From: Dactylorhiza incarnata
Taxonomy: Eukaryota; Streptophyta; Magnoliopsida; Asparagales; Orchidaceae
DNA length: 64,000 nt
Direction: 5' to 3'
Assembly: GCA_033032865.1 (NCBI GenBank)
Contig: JAWHQI010000040.1
Location: 12,507,001-12,571,000, forward strand
The notes under the pieces are model-generated. The model was not told the DNA's origin. It ran no database searches and saw only the letters and a program-made list of their open reading frames with translations. Shown here piece after piece: positions 23,777-35,284 of this stretch (positions within the stretch are counted from its first letter, which is position 1; the number at the start of each line of letters is the position of its first letter). The position numbers were made by a program, and so were the translations under genes.

Positions 23777-24214
23777 GTGCAAAAGAGTTCAGTTGTTTTC
23801 CCTATTGTCCATTCGGAGGATGAGGCTTACGCTATATATTGTAATTATGCTCACACTAAAGGATTCAGTGTTCGCAAACAACATATTATGTATTGGACGC
23901 ACACAAGAATTATTAAAGCACGAGAATATAGTTGTGCAAAAGCAGGTTGGAAGGATACAAAGGTGTCACCGAAGAAGTACCACAAATTAGGAACGCATAT
24001 CGGATGTCTTGCTTGCATTTGTTTTCATACAGATGTAGATGGCAAGAATTGGAAAGTCACGAGGTTTGTCGAGGAGCACAATCATCCACTCGCAAACTCC
24101 TCTATCTTGCTCTTCCCTCTTTCACTCTCAAGCTCTCTCCTAGCCTTTCTCAACATCTTCTGCTCTAGTTTCCTTAACTTCTTCTTTTCTTTTCTCGCCT
24201 CTTCGACATTATAG
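23777..24214 (+). CDS. FAR1-type DNA-binding domain protein, truncated
   Basis: 145 codons; the recognisable part is residues about 8-110. HSEDEAYAIYCNYAHTKGFS opens the FAR1 domain, YSCAKAGWKDT carries the first metal-ligand cysteine, and GCLACICF plus VEEHNHPL close it with the remaining ligands (C...C...H-x-H pattern of the WRKY-GCM1-like fold). Just before the first ATG, 'ttcctttag' at 23,770-23,777 could be a splice acceptor, so an upstream exon is possible. FAR1 domains bind DNA and occur in MULE transposases of the Jittery/Hop type and in FHY3/FAR1 regulators. The catalytic and SWIM domains that should follow are missing. After EHNHPL the frame reads antisense to the neighbouring gene, so the last 30 or so residues are probably not genuine. 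Confidence 0.75.
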   Translation: MQKSSVVFPIVHSEDEAYAIYCNYAHTKGFSVRKQHIMYWTHTRIIKAREYSCAKAGWKDTKVSPKKYHKLGTHIGCLACICFHTDVDGKNWKVTRFVEEHNHPLANSSILLFPLSLSSSLLAFLNIFCSSFLNFFFSFLASSTL

Positions 24215-25252
24215 ATTACATTATCAACGTCCGAATCCTCATTACTTAATTTTCTAGGCCTTTTTTAGACTGCCTCAAAATCGGGGTCTTCATCATCCCT
24301 CCCTAGTAGTAACTTCTCACTTTCTAAAACATTCTCAAATTCAATTTTCACCTACAAAATAATATAAAATATATGTTAAATCTAAAGTGGAGAACTCCGT
24401 AGTAAATTGGTTTAACCCACCTGTTTTGGAATCCTAAGCTCTCTTTGTAGAGCATAATAATACTTCGCGCTATAACTCAACTTTGCAGTCCAGTGGCAAA
24501 TTCGAGGCCTTGCAACATCGTCACAAACCAGCTGAAATTTGGTGTGCTCATACAACCAAACCTACACAATAAGATATAAAGTGAATGGTATTTTATAATC
24601 AATTTAAATATATAATCACAACAAGTACCAGTAATATGGTCGAGCATCCTTCCAAGTAACCCAAATGAGAACCTCTTCGTAATGCACTAATTCTACTCAA
24701 CTCAACCAGCTGCGAGTGCAAGAATTTGTGTATGGCCTTAGGCCAATTGTACTTTCGAAAAACTTGTACACCACCAAATTTGTGAAGGCAAGCTGGAACC
24801 CTCAGGCTCTTCAATGGGAAAAAAAACACAAACAGATATCTCACTAAAGCTTCCACCCTCCTACACTCCAATGTCGGTGACCATGCCTCTCCAGCAAGAC
24901 CTCTCATTTCTTCGATAACATCCTTGTGAGTTAAGCCGGAAATAGGAAGTCTGATAAACTTAAAAACACGACCCCTATTTGGGAGACCCAAAATCATCGC
25001 TATCTCATTTACAGTAAACCTCACATAATATTTACCTAATAAAAAGGCTTTCTTGTCACCATTATAACACCGCACAAACAAATATAGTAACGGTAAATTA
25101 TGTGCGAGATTCGGAATTTGGAATAGTGGAAGCACATTGGCATCTTGAAGCACTGTCTTTGACTCATCAGAAATTACTTCCAGTAATGAACTAGCATTAG
25201 ATTTGAAGGTGGACAATGCACACGTACAACTAAGGTACTGGCTACCGGGCAT
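24085..25252 (-). pseudogene. Plant-mobile-domain-like gene with at least three exons, inside the MULE
   Basis: Exon 1 at 24,629-25,252 (from an ATG at 25,252) contains FTVNEIAMILGLPNRG, a hallmark of plant transposon proteins of the DUF1985/plant-mobile-domain group. It ends at a GT donor. Exon 2 at 24,421-24,561 adds VWLYEHTKFQLVCDDVARPR, and joining after LEGCSTILL gives the typical 'GC...LL-VW-YEH' line. Exon 3 begins at 24,351 after a TTTTGTAG acceptor and continues to about 24,085 as an acidic then Lys/Arg-rich coiled coil (ARKEKKKLRKLEQKM). One in-frame TAA breaks exon 3. Such proteins are often linked to Ulp1-like proteases in MULEs, but no protease is visible here. The role of the protein is unknown. 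It overlaps the FAR1 frame tail to tail. Confidence 0.65.
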
Positions 25253-25309
25253 CTAAATAACCAAAAATAATCAAACATCTGACAGACTATTTGTACAAAT
25301 ACACAAATA

Positions 25310-25640
25310 CAACTGTAACAACAAAACAGATACAACTGTAATAATAACAAATACAGTTCCAACTGTAACAACAAATACAGTTCCAACTGTAACAACAAAT
25401 ACAGTTCCAACTGTAACAACAAATACAGTTCCAACTGTAATAACAACAAATCCATTTCCAACTGTAACAACAAATATGATTACCATTGTAATTAACAAGA
25501 AAAACAGTTACCACTGTAAGAAGAAAAACAGTTACCACTGTAAGAAGAAAAACAGTTACCACTGTAACAACACATGAGGATACATTGCTACTATCAAATG
25601 CCCTAAAACAACACATTACTGGCATTGTAAGAAGAAAAGC
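25310..25640. repeat. 24-bp tandem repeat (aactgtaacaacaaatacag), about 10 units with variants
   Basis: Regular copies of ttccaactgtaacaacaaat followed by acag, then units of the form gttaccactgtaagaagaaa. It lies upstream of the minus-strand gene. Open frames across it read as LLLQLELY-type repeats and are not taken as genes. Confidence 0.85.
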
Positions 25641-26139
25641 AGTTAACATTGTTGATTTAACAAGACATTGCTACTATCAAATGCCCTAAAACAACACATT
25701 ACTACCAAATGCCCTAAAACAACCAAATGCCCTAAAACACCAACACATTACTACTATAGTATATCAAGCAAACCTAGCAATTTCTACAATCTCAGAAGTA
25801 GAAATGGTAAACTACTCATAAATTTTACCTTATCTGTACAATAAGTAGAACTGGAATAATCCCTCTTCTTCTACATCGAACGTTGACGGGAGAGCTATGA
25901 ACGGCTGACCACTGCGGAGAAATCACCTATTCGACCATGATGGCCGCTTGTGCTCAACGCCGGAGTTTTTTGATGGCACCGGAGCGGTAGGGTTTCGTCG
26001 GAGCATCAGTGTTCGGTAGGGTTTCGCCGGAGTTGTCGGATGGTGCCGGAGCGGTAGGGTTCAGTGGGTTTCGGGTTCGGGAGGTTCGACTGTAAAGGAC
26101 TGGCGAAGGGTAAGGGAGGAAATGATGTGGGGCCTCAAC

Positions 26140-26213
26140 GAAATTAGGGTGGGCCCGGCGGTATTTATTATCGTAGAATGAATTCCTGCGTTGAGCGCAG
26201 AGAAAATTTTGCC
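26140..26213 (-). repeat. Right terminal inverted repeat of the MULE
   Basis: Reverse complement of the left repeat, ending gagaaaattttgcc directly before the duplicated TTTTGTTTA. Confidence 0.92.
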
Positions 26214-26222
26214 TTTTGTTTA

Positions 26223-27480
26223 ATATCGTGTAATAGTTGAACTTTAATTCTTCTCCAATAATTAGTTCCTTTGGGGTGCTATTTTGATTATTTTGGTCTA
26301 TTAATGCTAATACATGTATTTATGTACAGCTTAAGGACGTTAAATAAAAGAGCTGCTAGGAGACACCCCAGATTTGTTATGTGGGTTTTTCTTTTAACTT
26401 AGTTGTGTTATTGCTTTTTCTACTTTAATTTTAGTTCACAGCGTTCGCGGTTACTTGCAAGCTAAATTTTTGACGGCCCGCATCTTTGAAGCAGATTTTG
26501 AACAAAACTTGGATAAAAGCACCGGTTGGGTAATGAATCCCTCTCTCAAATGTTATTTCAATATTTAATCTTATCATGTAGCATTGTTAAAGTCTGGGGG
26601 AGAGTATCTCGGTTACCACGCGCACATCATGTAGTATAGCTTTATCCATGATTTATTTTATTGCTCCATTTTTTCTTTTCATCCGCACACACCGTTGCGC
26701 ACACATGTCACATATATTTTTGTTAAGTCTTGTAGCGAGTCACATTTTGGTGTGGGGGATAGAATTCAAAATAGTTTGTTTAAATAGTGAATTAATGAAT
26801 GTATCGAGGCTCGTGCAGTGTTCTAGTATAGTGCACGTGCACTCGAGTAGGAATCCTAATTAACTTAATTCTCTATGCATAATTGATTTTATATTTTTGT
26901 AGTTTGTATATGGGCATAATAATCACTTCTAATTAATTAGAAGATGATCTCGTCCGCCGATCGGTGAGGAGATGTGTGTGACAAGCGCTAGAGAGCTATT
27001 GTCGGGACGTTGCAAATTGGTATCCTTTCTCGGTGTCTAGAACTCGCCCTGAGTGATTCTCAAAGTGTGTGCATAGGTTGAATTAGTTAAATGAAAATGT
27101 AGGCCATTATTTGGATAGTTTGAGCTTTTCTATCGTGTCCTACTCGCCAACTATTGCAAGCCATTTTGAGTCGTACACCATTTCACTTGATTCACCTCTA
27201 CCATCTTATCACCACAGCCTAAAAGCCTTTACCATTTGCACGCTTAAATTTGAGTTCACTTTCCAAAAACCTAATCAATTTATGTGTATTTTGGTTTTAC
27301 CGTGGTTTGAGCAAGATGTATTCATTGTTGCGATCATATCAGGTGTTCGTTGCTGCTAGCTGCAAGCTCTTTTATGTGCTCTGCTCATCCGACCCTCAAG
27401 GGTTATTAACTGATAACTTATGGTTCCAGATTCCCCCATGGTCCACCTAACCCGTCGCTGAGTGTGGAAGTTGGTGAAAA
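26223..27480 (+). other. 3' non-coding tail of the Athila-like element
   Basis: Resumes after the MULE duplication. It contains 'gttaaataaaagagctgcta' followed by 'ggagacacccc', a sequence typical of Athila 3' regions, and two polypurine-like tracts (agtctgggggagagta near 26,590; ggtgtgggggatagaat near 26,748). The spaced 'aagcc...accat' lines around 27,150-27,250 also look Athila-like. I find neither an env-like gene nor a recognisable 3' LTR before the next element begins near 27,480. Confidence 0.6.
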
Positions 27481-28261
27481 TTTTGACATCAATAATTATC
27501 TTATTGTAAGATTAAATCTAAACCTTTCACTTCTCATAAAATTTGGGTTCCCAAAATTTCATTGCCAAAACTTTTGGATCTATATGGGTTTCCTAATCAT
27601 GTTTTCATGTACATTGAGATTATTGATTGGCTAGGGAGATTTCTTCATGCTATGGTTGATTACTTCACAATGATAACAAATTTATCAAACTCTTTTTGCC
27701 CTCTAGTCAAACCTAAAAATAAAAAAAAATATGACTCTTTTTTTTCTTCTTTTGTTTTTGTATTTTTTGGTGCTTTTATCTTTCTTTCTAACCATCTTAC
27801 ATGCTCACATATGCATGGGAAACACATATAATGCATATTAAAACTCACATATTTTTACTATAAATTGATATATGCATGTTTTTTGATTTCACTGTTACCG
27901 TCGGTGGTATCTCCTATTGTTGGGCGATAGCTCCCTGAAATAGATGCACTACCTCATTGTGTCTCCTCTTTGTTCTAATTCTAATGTTGAGCAAATATTA
28001 TTATTATTACATCTGATGCATGATATTTTATGACACATTCACCTTGCATAAGCTTGCAACATAATAAATTGAATAGGATGAATATGAATGGCCATGCTTT
28101 ACATCACAAACATCATTGTGGTCTGTCAATCTTATGTTATGTATACTTGATGTCTTATGCTTGTTTGTCTCTAATCATGTATCATAACGATAGAATTATC
28201 ATGCATCTATCATAATAAATCAAAAGATCAATTCAATCATTCTTATGTTCATAAACATTAT

Positions 28262-29445
28262 TGTTGGATCTGGTGGCCAACCTTAGAGGTGGTGAATAAG
28301 GTTTTTAAACACCCACTGGAGATTTAAGACTTTCTGCGGAGAAAACATGCCTTCTGGATGCTAGCGCGGGGCATTAAGACTATCGCCGGCGGTATCAATA
28401 GAAACCGTATTCTTTAACTACATGTTATCTTTTCAGCACATACGCAATGAATACTTCAGACACAGATGCTTTTTTCAAATCAGAAACATAATACTTGATT
28501 TCATTGAATAATAAAATAATGTTTACAAGTTCAAAACTCGATCTCCATGACGTCGGAGATTAGAGGTGATGAATTACACTCTCTGGTGGTTTCTATACTG
28601 ACTTTCCCCCTGAGGACCGGCTGGCTCTGTGTATGCGTCTTTCTCCAGCCGTTGTGCTCCATGAAAGAAAGGCGGCAGAGCATTCCTCTACCGTCATATG
28701 CTAGCGCGGAGCGGTAGTGCTAGCGCGGCGTAGTAGTTCCGCTTGTTTTTCATCTTGACAGGTGGTCTTCAACAGAAAACGAAGATGGCAATCCTTTCTT
28801 TACAAGCCTCTGTTATCGCGAGGCGGTAGGTACTAATGCAGAGCGGTAGTGATCTTTCCTTCTCTGTCTGTTTGCCACTTTCCTGCATTAAGAACATTGA
28901 TCGGTGACGTGAATGCAAGATAGCGTGGCGCCATAGAACTAACACGCAGTGGTAGTCGCCTAGGTGATTTGTCCACTTCTTGCTGAATCTAGTTCAGTCG
29001 GATCCAGTCTAGCTAGTCGAATCAAGTCTAGTCGAATCTAGTCAAGTCAAATCCCGTTTAGTCGAATCCTGTCTAGTCGAATCCAGTCTAGTCAAATCCA
29101 ATCTAGTCGAATCAAGTCAGGTCGAATCCAGTTGATCCTCCTTTCTAATTGATTACGCTAACACTCGGTGTTAAGGCTAGCGCTAGTGGTAGAATTCATC
29201 AGGATGGTTCTCTTCAATTCGACTTCAGTCTTCAAGGAGAATCATTCTTCTAGTCGACGACTAGTGCCCGCGTTAGGTGTTAGAGCCCGATGGTAGTCTT
29301 GTCCAGCCGATTGGTTGAACTGAGACTTGTTTGGTCGATCGAGGACTAGTCTAGTCGAACGGAGGTTTGCCTAGTCGAAATGTAAACTATGAGGTTGGGA
29401 TTAATTATTATCAAACTTGAGAGATGCAGTACGAATGTTCCAATA
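28262..29445 (-). repeat. 3' LTR of the minus-strand copia-derived element
   Basis: TGTTGGATCTGG to gttccaata; the final CA has become TA. It carries motifs of the family type: gctagcgcggggcattaaga near 28,361, gctagcgcggagcggtagtg near 28,703 and cgctaacactcggtgttaag near 29,156. A 15-bp array (tctagtcgaatccag) lies at 28,985-29,125. Confidence 0.85.
28985..29125. repeat. 15-bp tandem array in the LTR (tctagtcgaatccag)
   Basis: About nine variants of tctagtcgaatccag. The other LTR carries a matching array at 49,420-49,520. Confidence 0.85.
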
Positions 29446-29572
29446 AACTCCCCATTTTGATAATAGCAAATTCCATTCATGAGATATAAATCGCACCGAA
29501 CAGGATAGAACTTGGTATAGTGTAGAACATGAAAGACAATGTAAGATGAACATGTTTATATATCAAGATATC

Positions 29573-30876
29573 TGAGAGTTTACTTAGTAGTAGTCTAACT
29601 CACCTATAAGGGGGGGTGAATAGGTTTCTTTGTTTTTTCTACTTATAATATGCTATTCTGGTTGTCTATGCAAAGTGGAGCAAAACACACAAAAGCACAC
29701 AACTATTTATAGTGGTTTCCCAAGGTCTGGGTACATCCACTTTTCCTCTACACCTTTCTAACAGTATGTTAGACAAGGCAATCTCCTCCAATAACTCAGC
29801 TCAAAGAGCTTACAACACAGATCCCTCAGGATCTCTCAGGTTTCCTCCAAAACCCTGCCTCGGGCCATCAACCCTACGACTCAGAGTAGCTCTACTCCTA
29901 CAACTCAGTGACTTTCCTAGTCACCTACCTCAGGACTATCAAGAAGCCCTACAACTCAGGCTGGGAGTACAGCCCTACAAATTAAGCACTCAGCCCTACA
30001 AACTCAGACACTCGGCCCTACAAACTCAAACACTCAGCCCTACAAACTCAGAACAAGAATGTTCTTACAGTAATAGTTTATTGTACTTTTACAACATAAG
30101 TTTATATAAATTAAACCTTTAGCTTGATGCTTATGTTATAGAACACAATGGATTTTGTCTTGAAGCAGGACTGGATAACAGCAGCTTTTGTCCTTTCTCC
30201 ACCTGGTCTTCTTCCTTTGTAGAGGGAAGAATATCAACTTGTTCTTCTGAATAGAATCAGCAAGAACTATCTACCTCTCTTGGATTGATCTACTTGCAGC
30301 TTGAGAGAGATTACTTCACTGGAGGAAGAAGATGATGTTTAGTACAGCTTCAGCAATGTTCTTCCCTTTTAATCAGTATTTTCCCATTTTCCCTAGCCAT
30401 CTCTTTACCTCCAGCATTCTTCAACGGCTCTAAGGAATGTTTTGTCACAACATGGACAATAATAGAAAAGCTTATCTTGCTTTCTTGTCACTTGCGCCAG
30501 AAATAGATCCCGCCAGATTAACGTTCACATTTGAATTTGTCTCAGTGGATGCTTCAGTCTCAGTGGATGAAATAATCTGCGTCTCAGCAGATCCGCTGAA
30601 ATGGGTAATCTTCTCAGCGGTTTACTCCATATGCTGCACAACTGAGACAGACTTCTTCTTAGTGACTATCCAGCTGAGTCTCAGCGGTTCAGCTGAGACC
30701 AGACTGTTATCTCAGCGGTTCTTGACTGTGAAATATAAAGAACTATTCCAAGGTTTGGAATGACTTAAGCCTGTATTTACCATGAAATAAAATAGCTTAT
30801 CAAATACAATATGCACTTAGCATTGTATGTGATGCATCTTCAAATCTAGGGAACATTGAGGGCAATATTCCCAACA
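29573..30876 (-). repeat. 3' LTR of the SIRE-like element
   Basis: 1,304 bp on the left, collinear with the 5' LTR. It contains ttacaaactcagrcactcag-type repeats (29,980-30,050), a TATA-like TTTATATAAA at 30,101-30,110 and several CTCAGCGG / CCGCTGAG motifs (30,530-30,725). Confidence 0.93.
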
Positions 30877-30890
30877 ACCTCCCCATATTT
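30877..30890 (-). other. Polypurine tract of the SIRE-like element
   Basis: Minus strand AAATATGGGGAGGT directly before the 3' LTR start TGTTGGGAAT. Confidence 0.8.
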
Positions 30891-31171
30891 GAAGAAGAAA
30901 GAACATACAACAATGTTAAGATACATTAACACAATAAGACATATCATGACATATAATGAGAGTAGAATAAGCAATCATGAAATTATAACAATATCATTGT
31001 TAACATATATATAGGCAACACACAACATATATTAATCTTAACATAAAATTTGCATATAAACATAAGATTCAGATATCAAATGGAAGACCAATTGAATTAG
31101 TAATAAAATGTTTATAGAGGATATTACAATTTTCAATGCAACATTTTATCCAAGGAAAATTAAATATTTGT

Positions 31172-33900
31172 TCAGATTTTTCTTTTCTTGGAAGCACTAG
31201 AACTTTCATCTTGATCTTTAGTAGCAGTCTTTGTAGTAGCAATAACAGTAGCCATCTCAGCAGCCTTCCTTTTGTTCTCTTGCATCTTGAAGTACAGGAA
31301 AGGCTTTGGTAAATATTTAGAGGGCATCATTTTGGGATTGTCTCTGTTCACAAGATTTTCTTTGAATATTCTTTCCCTTAGGGAATTCCTTTCCAAATGC
31401 TTTATCCATTCCTCTGCTAAGTAGATGCTGGCAATGTTCTTGCATAGCTGTCCATGACATATCTAAGCATTTATGATTATCTTCTTAGATTCATCACTCC
31501 AGTACTCATAATTTGGGTCCTTGGACTGATCGGCTCTATTCTTGGTCATGAATTCTTCATCCACCAAAGCTCCTTCTCTTTTTCTTCTAGCTGCAAGTTG
31601 TACATCGTGTGCAGCTCTTGCTTGAGTATGGAAATCAAGGTCTTCTGGTCTGGACTTGTCTAGGAAAGGAAGGTTGAGTGCAACTCTTATTCCTTGATGA
31701 ATCTTTAGAGCTTTCTCAGCATTGTTTTCCTCCACCTTTCAGGCTTCTTCAATTATCTTCTTTCCAAGATCTTGAGAGTTTGTTAACATTGAGCCAAATA
31801 ATGTTTGAAAAGCATTTTCTAAATCAGATTGTAGCTCTTCTTTCATCTTCTCAGCTTCTCATATCATGGTTGTTGTTGTGGACCACACATATTCTTCAAT
31901 ATGATTGGAAGCTTTCTCTATCACCTCAGCAGTTTTACTTACATAATTCTTGACATAACCCATATCTTGTTCTAAAAGTTTGAGACTTTTATCCATAGTT
32001 CTCAGAATGGTGCATTGAGCTACCACTGATTTCTCTGCCAGATCAACCCACTGGGTCATTTGCCTATTTTGATGGGTTGTGTCCTCTTTGAGAGTCTTGA
32101 TCTCAGCCAAGACTTCAGCCTTTATTTCTGGAACTGATTTATCTATATAATCCTTGATTGAAGACATTTGACCATCAATCAATGACTTGATTGAGATTAA
32201 AATATGTCCATCTGAATGAGTAGAGGTTGAGGTTTGTTGTTCAACAGTGATAGGTTGCTGGAAAATTTCTGGTTGAGCTGAAGTAAGCTTCTGTCTTGAT
32301 TCTCTAGATCATCACACTCAAGTATAGTGGATGTCTCAGCTACTGGGGTGGATGAAATTGTCTCATCCTGAGCATGGATAGGCTCCCTCTCAACTTTATC
32401 ACTAAGTCCTTCATCATAATCTTCAATATCATCAATATCATTTTTAGAATTAATGGAATGTTCTTCTTCCTGCACATCCTTCTGTCCTTCATCATTGGAT
32501 GACTCTCATGGTCCCCCTCAGCTGGAGCATTCATATTGTCCTGGGGGTTCATCAAGAATTAGCCTAATCCATCTTTCAATGTTAAAAATGATCTTATCAA
32601 TCTTACTTTGTAAATCAGCTGAAGAAACCAATTGCTCTTCAACATCTCTTTCTGAAGCAGCAGACACATCCTATGCATTATCATCAACTGGTAGATCCAT
32701 AAGATTGGAAGCATCAGACTTGTCTTTGACCTGATCTTCTCCATCATCCTTCTCTTTATCTTGAATGCTCTCTGATTCAAGATTAGCTTGGGCAGAGAAA
32801 TCCTCTCCTTGGTGTTCAGATCCAGATTCTGAACTTACTATTCTTGCTTTCTTAGGTCCTTTGATTAACCTCTTTCTCTTTTCTTTTGCCTTAGAAGGTT
32901 GACTCATTGGAAGCACCTTTGTGAATCTATCCAATGTTATGATGTCCATCCTCTTCAGATAATGAAGCTTTGACCCTTTTGAACTGTCAAATATTTCAGG
33001 ATAGGTGTTCAAGAGGTAAAGAGATAATAATCTACCCAAATTTGGGGCTTGCAGACATTCTTTGATCCTTTGAAATAACACATGAGCCCAGGAGTTCTTC
33101 TTCTGTAGAATGATCCTGGTTATCAACTCAAAAATTTGCTTGGAGATTGTGTCATGTGATCCTGGTTTGCACATAATAGCTTTCCCAACAATGTCAGACA
33201 AGAGCTTGCCTCTTTGGCTAAAGTTTTTCCTTTTCAGTGAGCTAGTCTTATCATCACTGTACTTACACCATTTCAGTGCTTTTTCTTTGTCTTTTTCAGA
33301 AATTTCAACTTCATCATTGTTGCATGAAGGCAAGTGCAAAGCTTTCTCCATCTTCCTTGGGGTTATCATTATCTTATCACTTCCAATCTTTGATTTCAGA
33401 GAAGACTTGGAAGAAGACAACTTGACATTGTTGTAGAGTTCCAGAACTTCAGTTCTGAGAATCGGGGAAGGTTCAGACATCAAATATGTAGGATCAAGCG
33501 CAATCAACTGTCCCAAAAGCCCGAACTGATGGGAAGGGCGCTACTTTCTTTAAGGAAGTAGGAAAGGGCGCTATGGGTCAAGTGAAGGAATGCTGGACCA
33601 AACAATCCCCCCCCCCCCCCCCGTCTCAAACCCGCAACCTCCCTCTGATACCACTTGTACGATTAAGCGCAACCAACTGTTCCAAAAGCCCAGATTGATG
33701 GGAAGGGCGCTACTTTTTCTGTAAGAAAGTAGGAAAGGGCGCTGCGGGTCAAGTTAAGGAATGTTGGGCCCAACAAAATATTATAATCCTTAGGCATTCA
33801 GTAAATGAATCACCTTCTTGATTTCATGTGGAGCATGTTGAAATCTATTTCTCACTATCTCATAACCTTCTAAAAGGTCCTTTGCATTCTTTAGCGCCAT
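31172..33900 (-). pseudogene. SIRE-like third open frame (extra gene after pol), broken
   Basis: An ATG at 33,900 opens MALKNAKDLLEGYEIVR, which stops just before the TRIM insertion. After the TRIM the long frame 32,671-33,516 carries GKAIMCKPGSHDTISKQIFE and IILQKKNSWAHVLFQRIKE, similar in style to 'putative plant transposon protein' domains, then a Lys/Arg patch and an acidic Ser/Glu-rich stretch. Further pieces follow: an acidic frame (32,197-32,475), a coiled coil (31,859-32,182; DYIDKSVPEIKAEVLAEI), a charged frame (31,463-31,735) and a basic tail ending SSSASKKRKI at 31,172. SIRE elements often carry such a gene, sometimes called env-like. I see no signal peptide or membrane segment here, so an envelope function is not supported. 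Confidence 0.7.
33487..33775 (-). mobile_element. TRIM (miniature LTR retrotransposon), 289 bp
   Basis: Two terminal repeats of 118 and 120 bp (33,487-33,604 and 33,656-33,775) flank only 51 bp. On the minus strand the interior begins with TGGTATCAGAGGGAGG (33,638-33,653), a methionine-type primer-binding site, and ends in a polypurine tract of 16 G (33,607-33,622). A perfect duplication AAATA flanks it (33,482-33,486 and 33,776-33,780). It sits in the third open frame of the SIRE-like element. TRIMs encode nothing and rely on other elements for movement. Confidence 0.93.
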
Positions 33901-34303
33901 TTCTTCAGAAAAAATGAGTCGTTGAGACGGGGGAATTGAGAGTTGGTCTCGCCGGTTGGATTAGGTTTAGGGTTTGTAAGAGTTTTAGTTAACATTGCTC
34001 TTATTTCTAGGGATTGAGTTTAAGTTTTCCCTAGAGAGTGATGATGATTTGACTTATTAATTTTAATTGATTTAATTAATATAGCCCGTCTCAGTGGATC
34101 TGCTGAGACGGAGTGATAAACAGCTGGGACAGGATACTAAACCATTGGGACATGGTATTATCAACCGTTGAGACCATCTCAGCTGTCTCAGCGGTTCAGC
34201 TGAAACTTTCTCAGTTGTTTTAGTTGAACACACTGACAAGCAGTGAACCATTTAAGTAAGATTATTTGTAGACCTATCATGCCACTAAGTGTTTAAGTAG
34301 CAA
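33901..34303 (-). other. Spacer between pol and the third open frame of the SIRE-like element
   Basis: Non-coding on both strands. It carries the same CTCAGCGG/CCGCTGAG motifs as the LTR (34,086-34,215; for example gtctcagtggatctgctgag and gctgtctcagcggttcagct). I see no other feature. Confidence 0.6.
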
Positions 34304-35250
34304 CTATGTTCTAGCAAGATTGAGGTGTAAATAATACATATGAAGAATCAAATGAAATGTAAATGGATATTCAACATTTAACATTCCTAAGTCAATTTTA
34401 AGGAAATTAAATCTAGCCTCATCCAATGGCTTTGTAAAGATATCAGCAACTTGATTGTCAGTGGAGACATATTCAAGGTAGATATCTTCACTCTCTACAT
34501 GTTCCCTAATAAAATTATATCTAATTTCTATGTGCTTACTCCTGCTATGAGAAACATGATTCTTAGCAATAGAAATTGCACTGGATGAGTCACAATACAA
34601 TGGAGAATGACTTACCTTGGTATTGTAGTCCTCTAGCTGGTGCTGAATCTATAGTAGTTGTGCACAGCAGCTCCCAACAGCTATATATTTAGACTCAGCA
34701 GTGGATATAACCACACTGGTCTGCTTCTTACTGCTCCATAAAATCAATCTCCTGCCTAGGAATTAACAAGTCCCACTTATACTCTTCCTATCTTCCTTGC
34801 AACCTGCAAATTCAGCATCTGAAAAGCCTATTAGTTCAAAATCATTGTTTCTAGGGTACCAAAGGCCAAGTTGTTGACTGCCCTTAAGATATCTCAAAAT
34901 CCTCTTAATTTGCAGATGAGTAATGAGATTCCTTAGGGCATGCTTGATACCTAGCACATACACATGTTGCATACATAATATCTGGTATACTAGCAGTCAG
35001 ATATAATTAGGATCCAATTATACATTTGTACATGGATTCATCAAAGGGTTTTCCTTTCTCATCCTTGTCCAGGGAAATGTTAGACCCCATGGGAGTTTTC
35101 ATGGTAGACGCTGATTCCATCCCAAATTTCTTAATTAGCTCCCTAGTGTATTTGGTCTGAGAGATAAATATCCCTTCATCAGACGGTTTCACTTAAAGGC
35201 CTAAAAAGTACTTGAGCTATCCCATACTGCTCATTTCAAACTCCCCCCCC

Positions 35251-35284
<34 letters not shown>

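Larger units (their letters stand above)
22730..26213. mobile_element. Mutator-like element (MULE), 3.5 kb
   Basis: Long terminal inverted repeats of about 70 bp (22,730-22,800 and 26,140-26,213, beginning GGCAAAATTTTCTCTGCGC) and a perfect 9-bp duplication TTTTGTTTA (22,721-22,729 and 26,214-26,222), the hallmark of Mutator elements. Inside are a FAR1-type DNA-binding domain (plus) and a plant-mobile-domain-like gene (minus), which converge. No DDE transposase domain is visible, so it is non-autonomous. It landed just downstream of the Athila pol stop codon. Confidence 0.93.
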
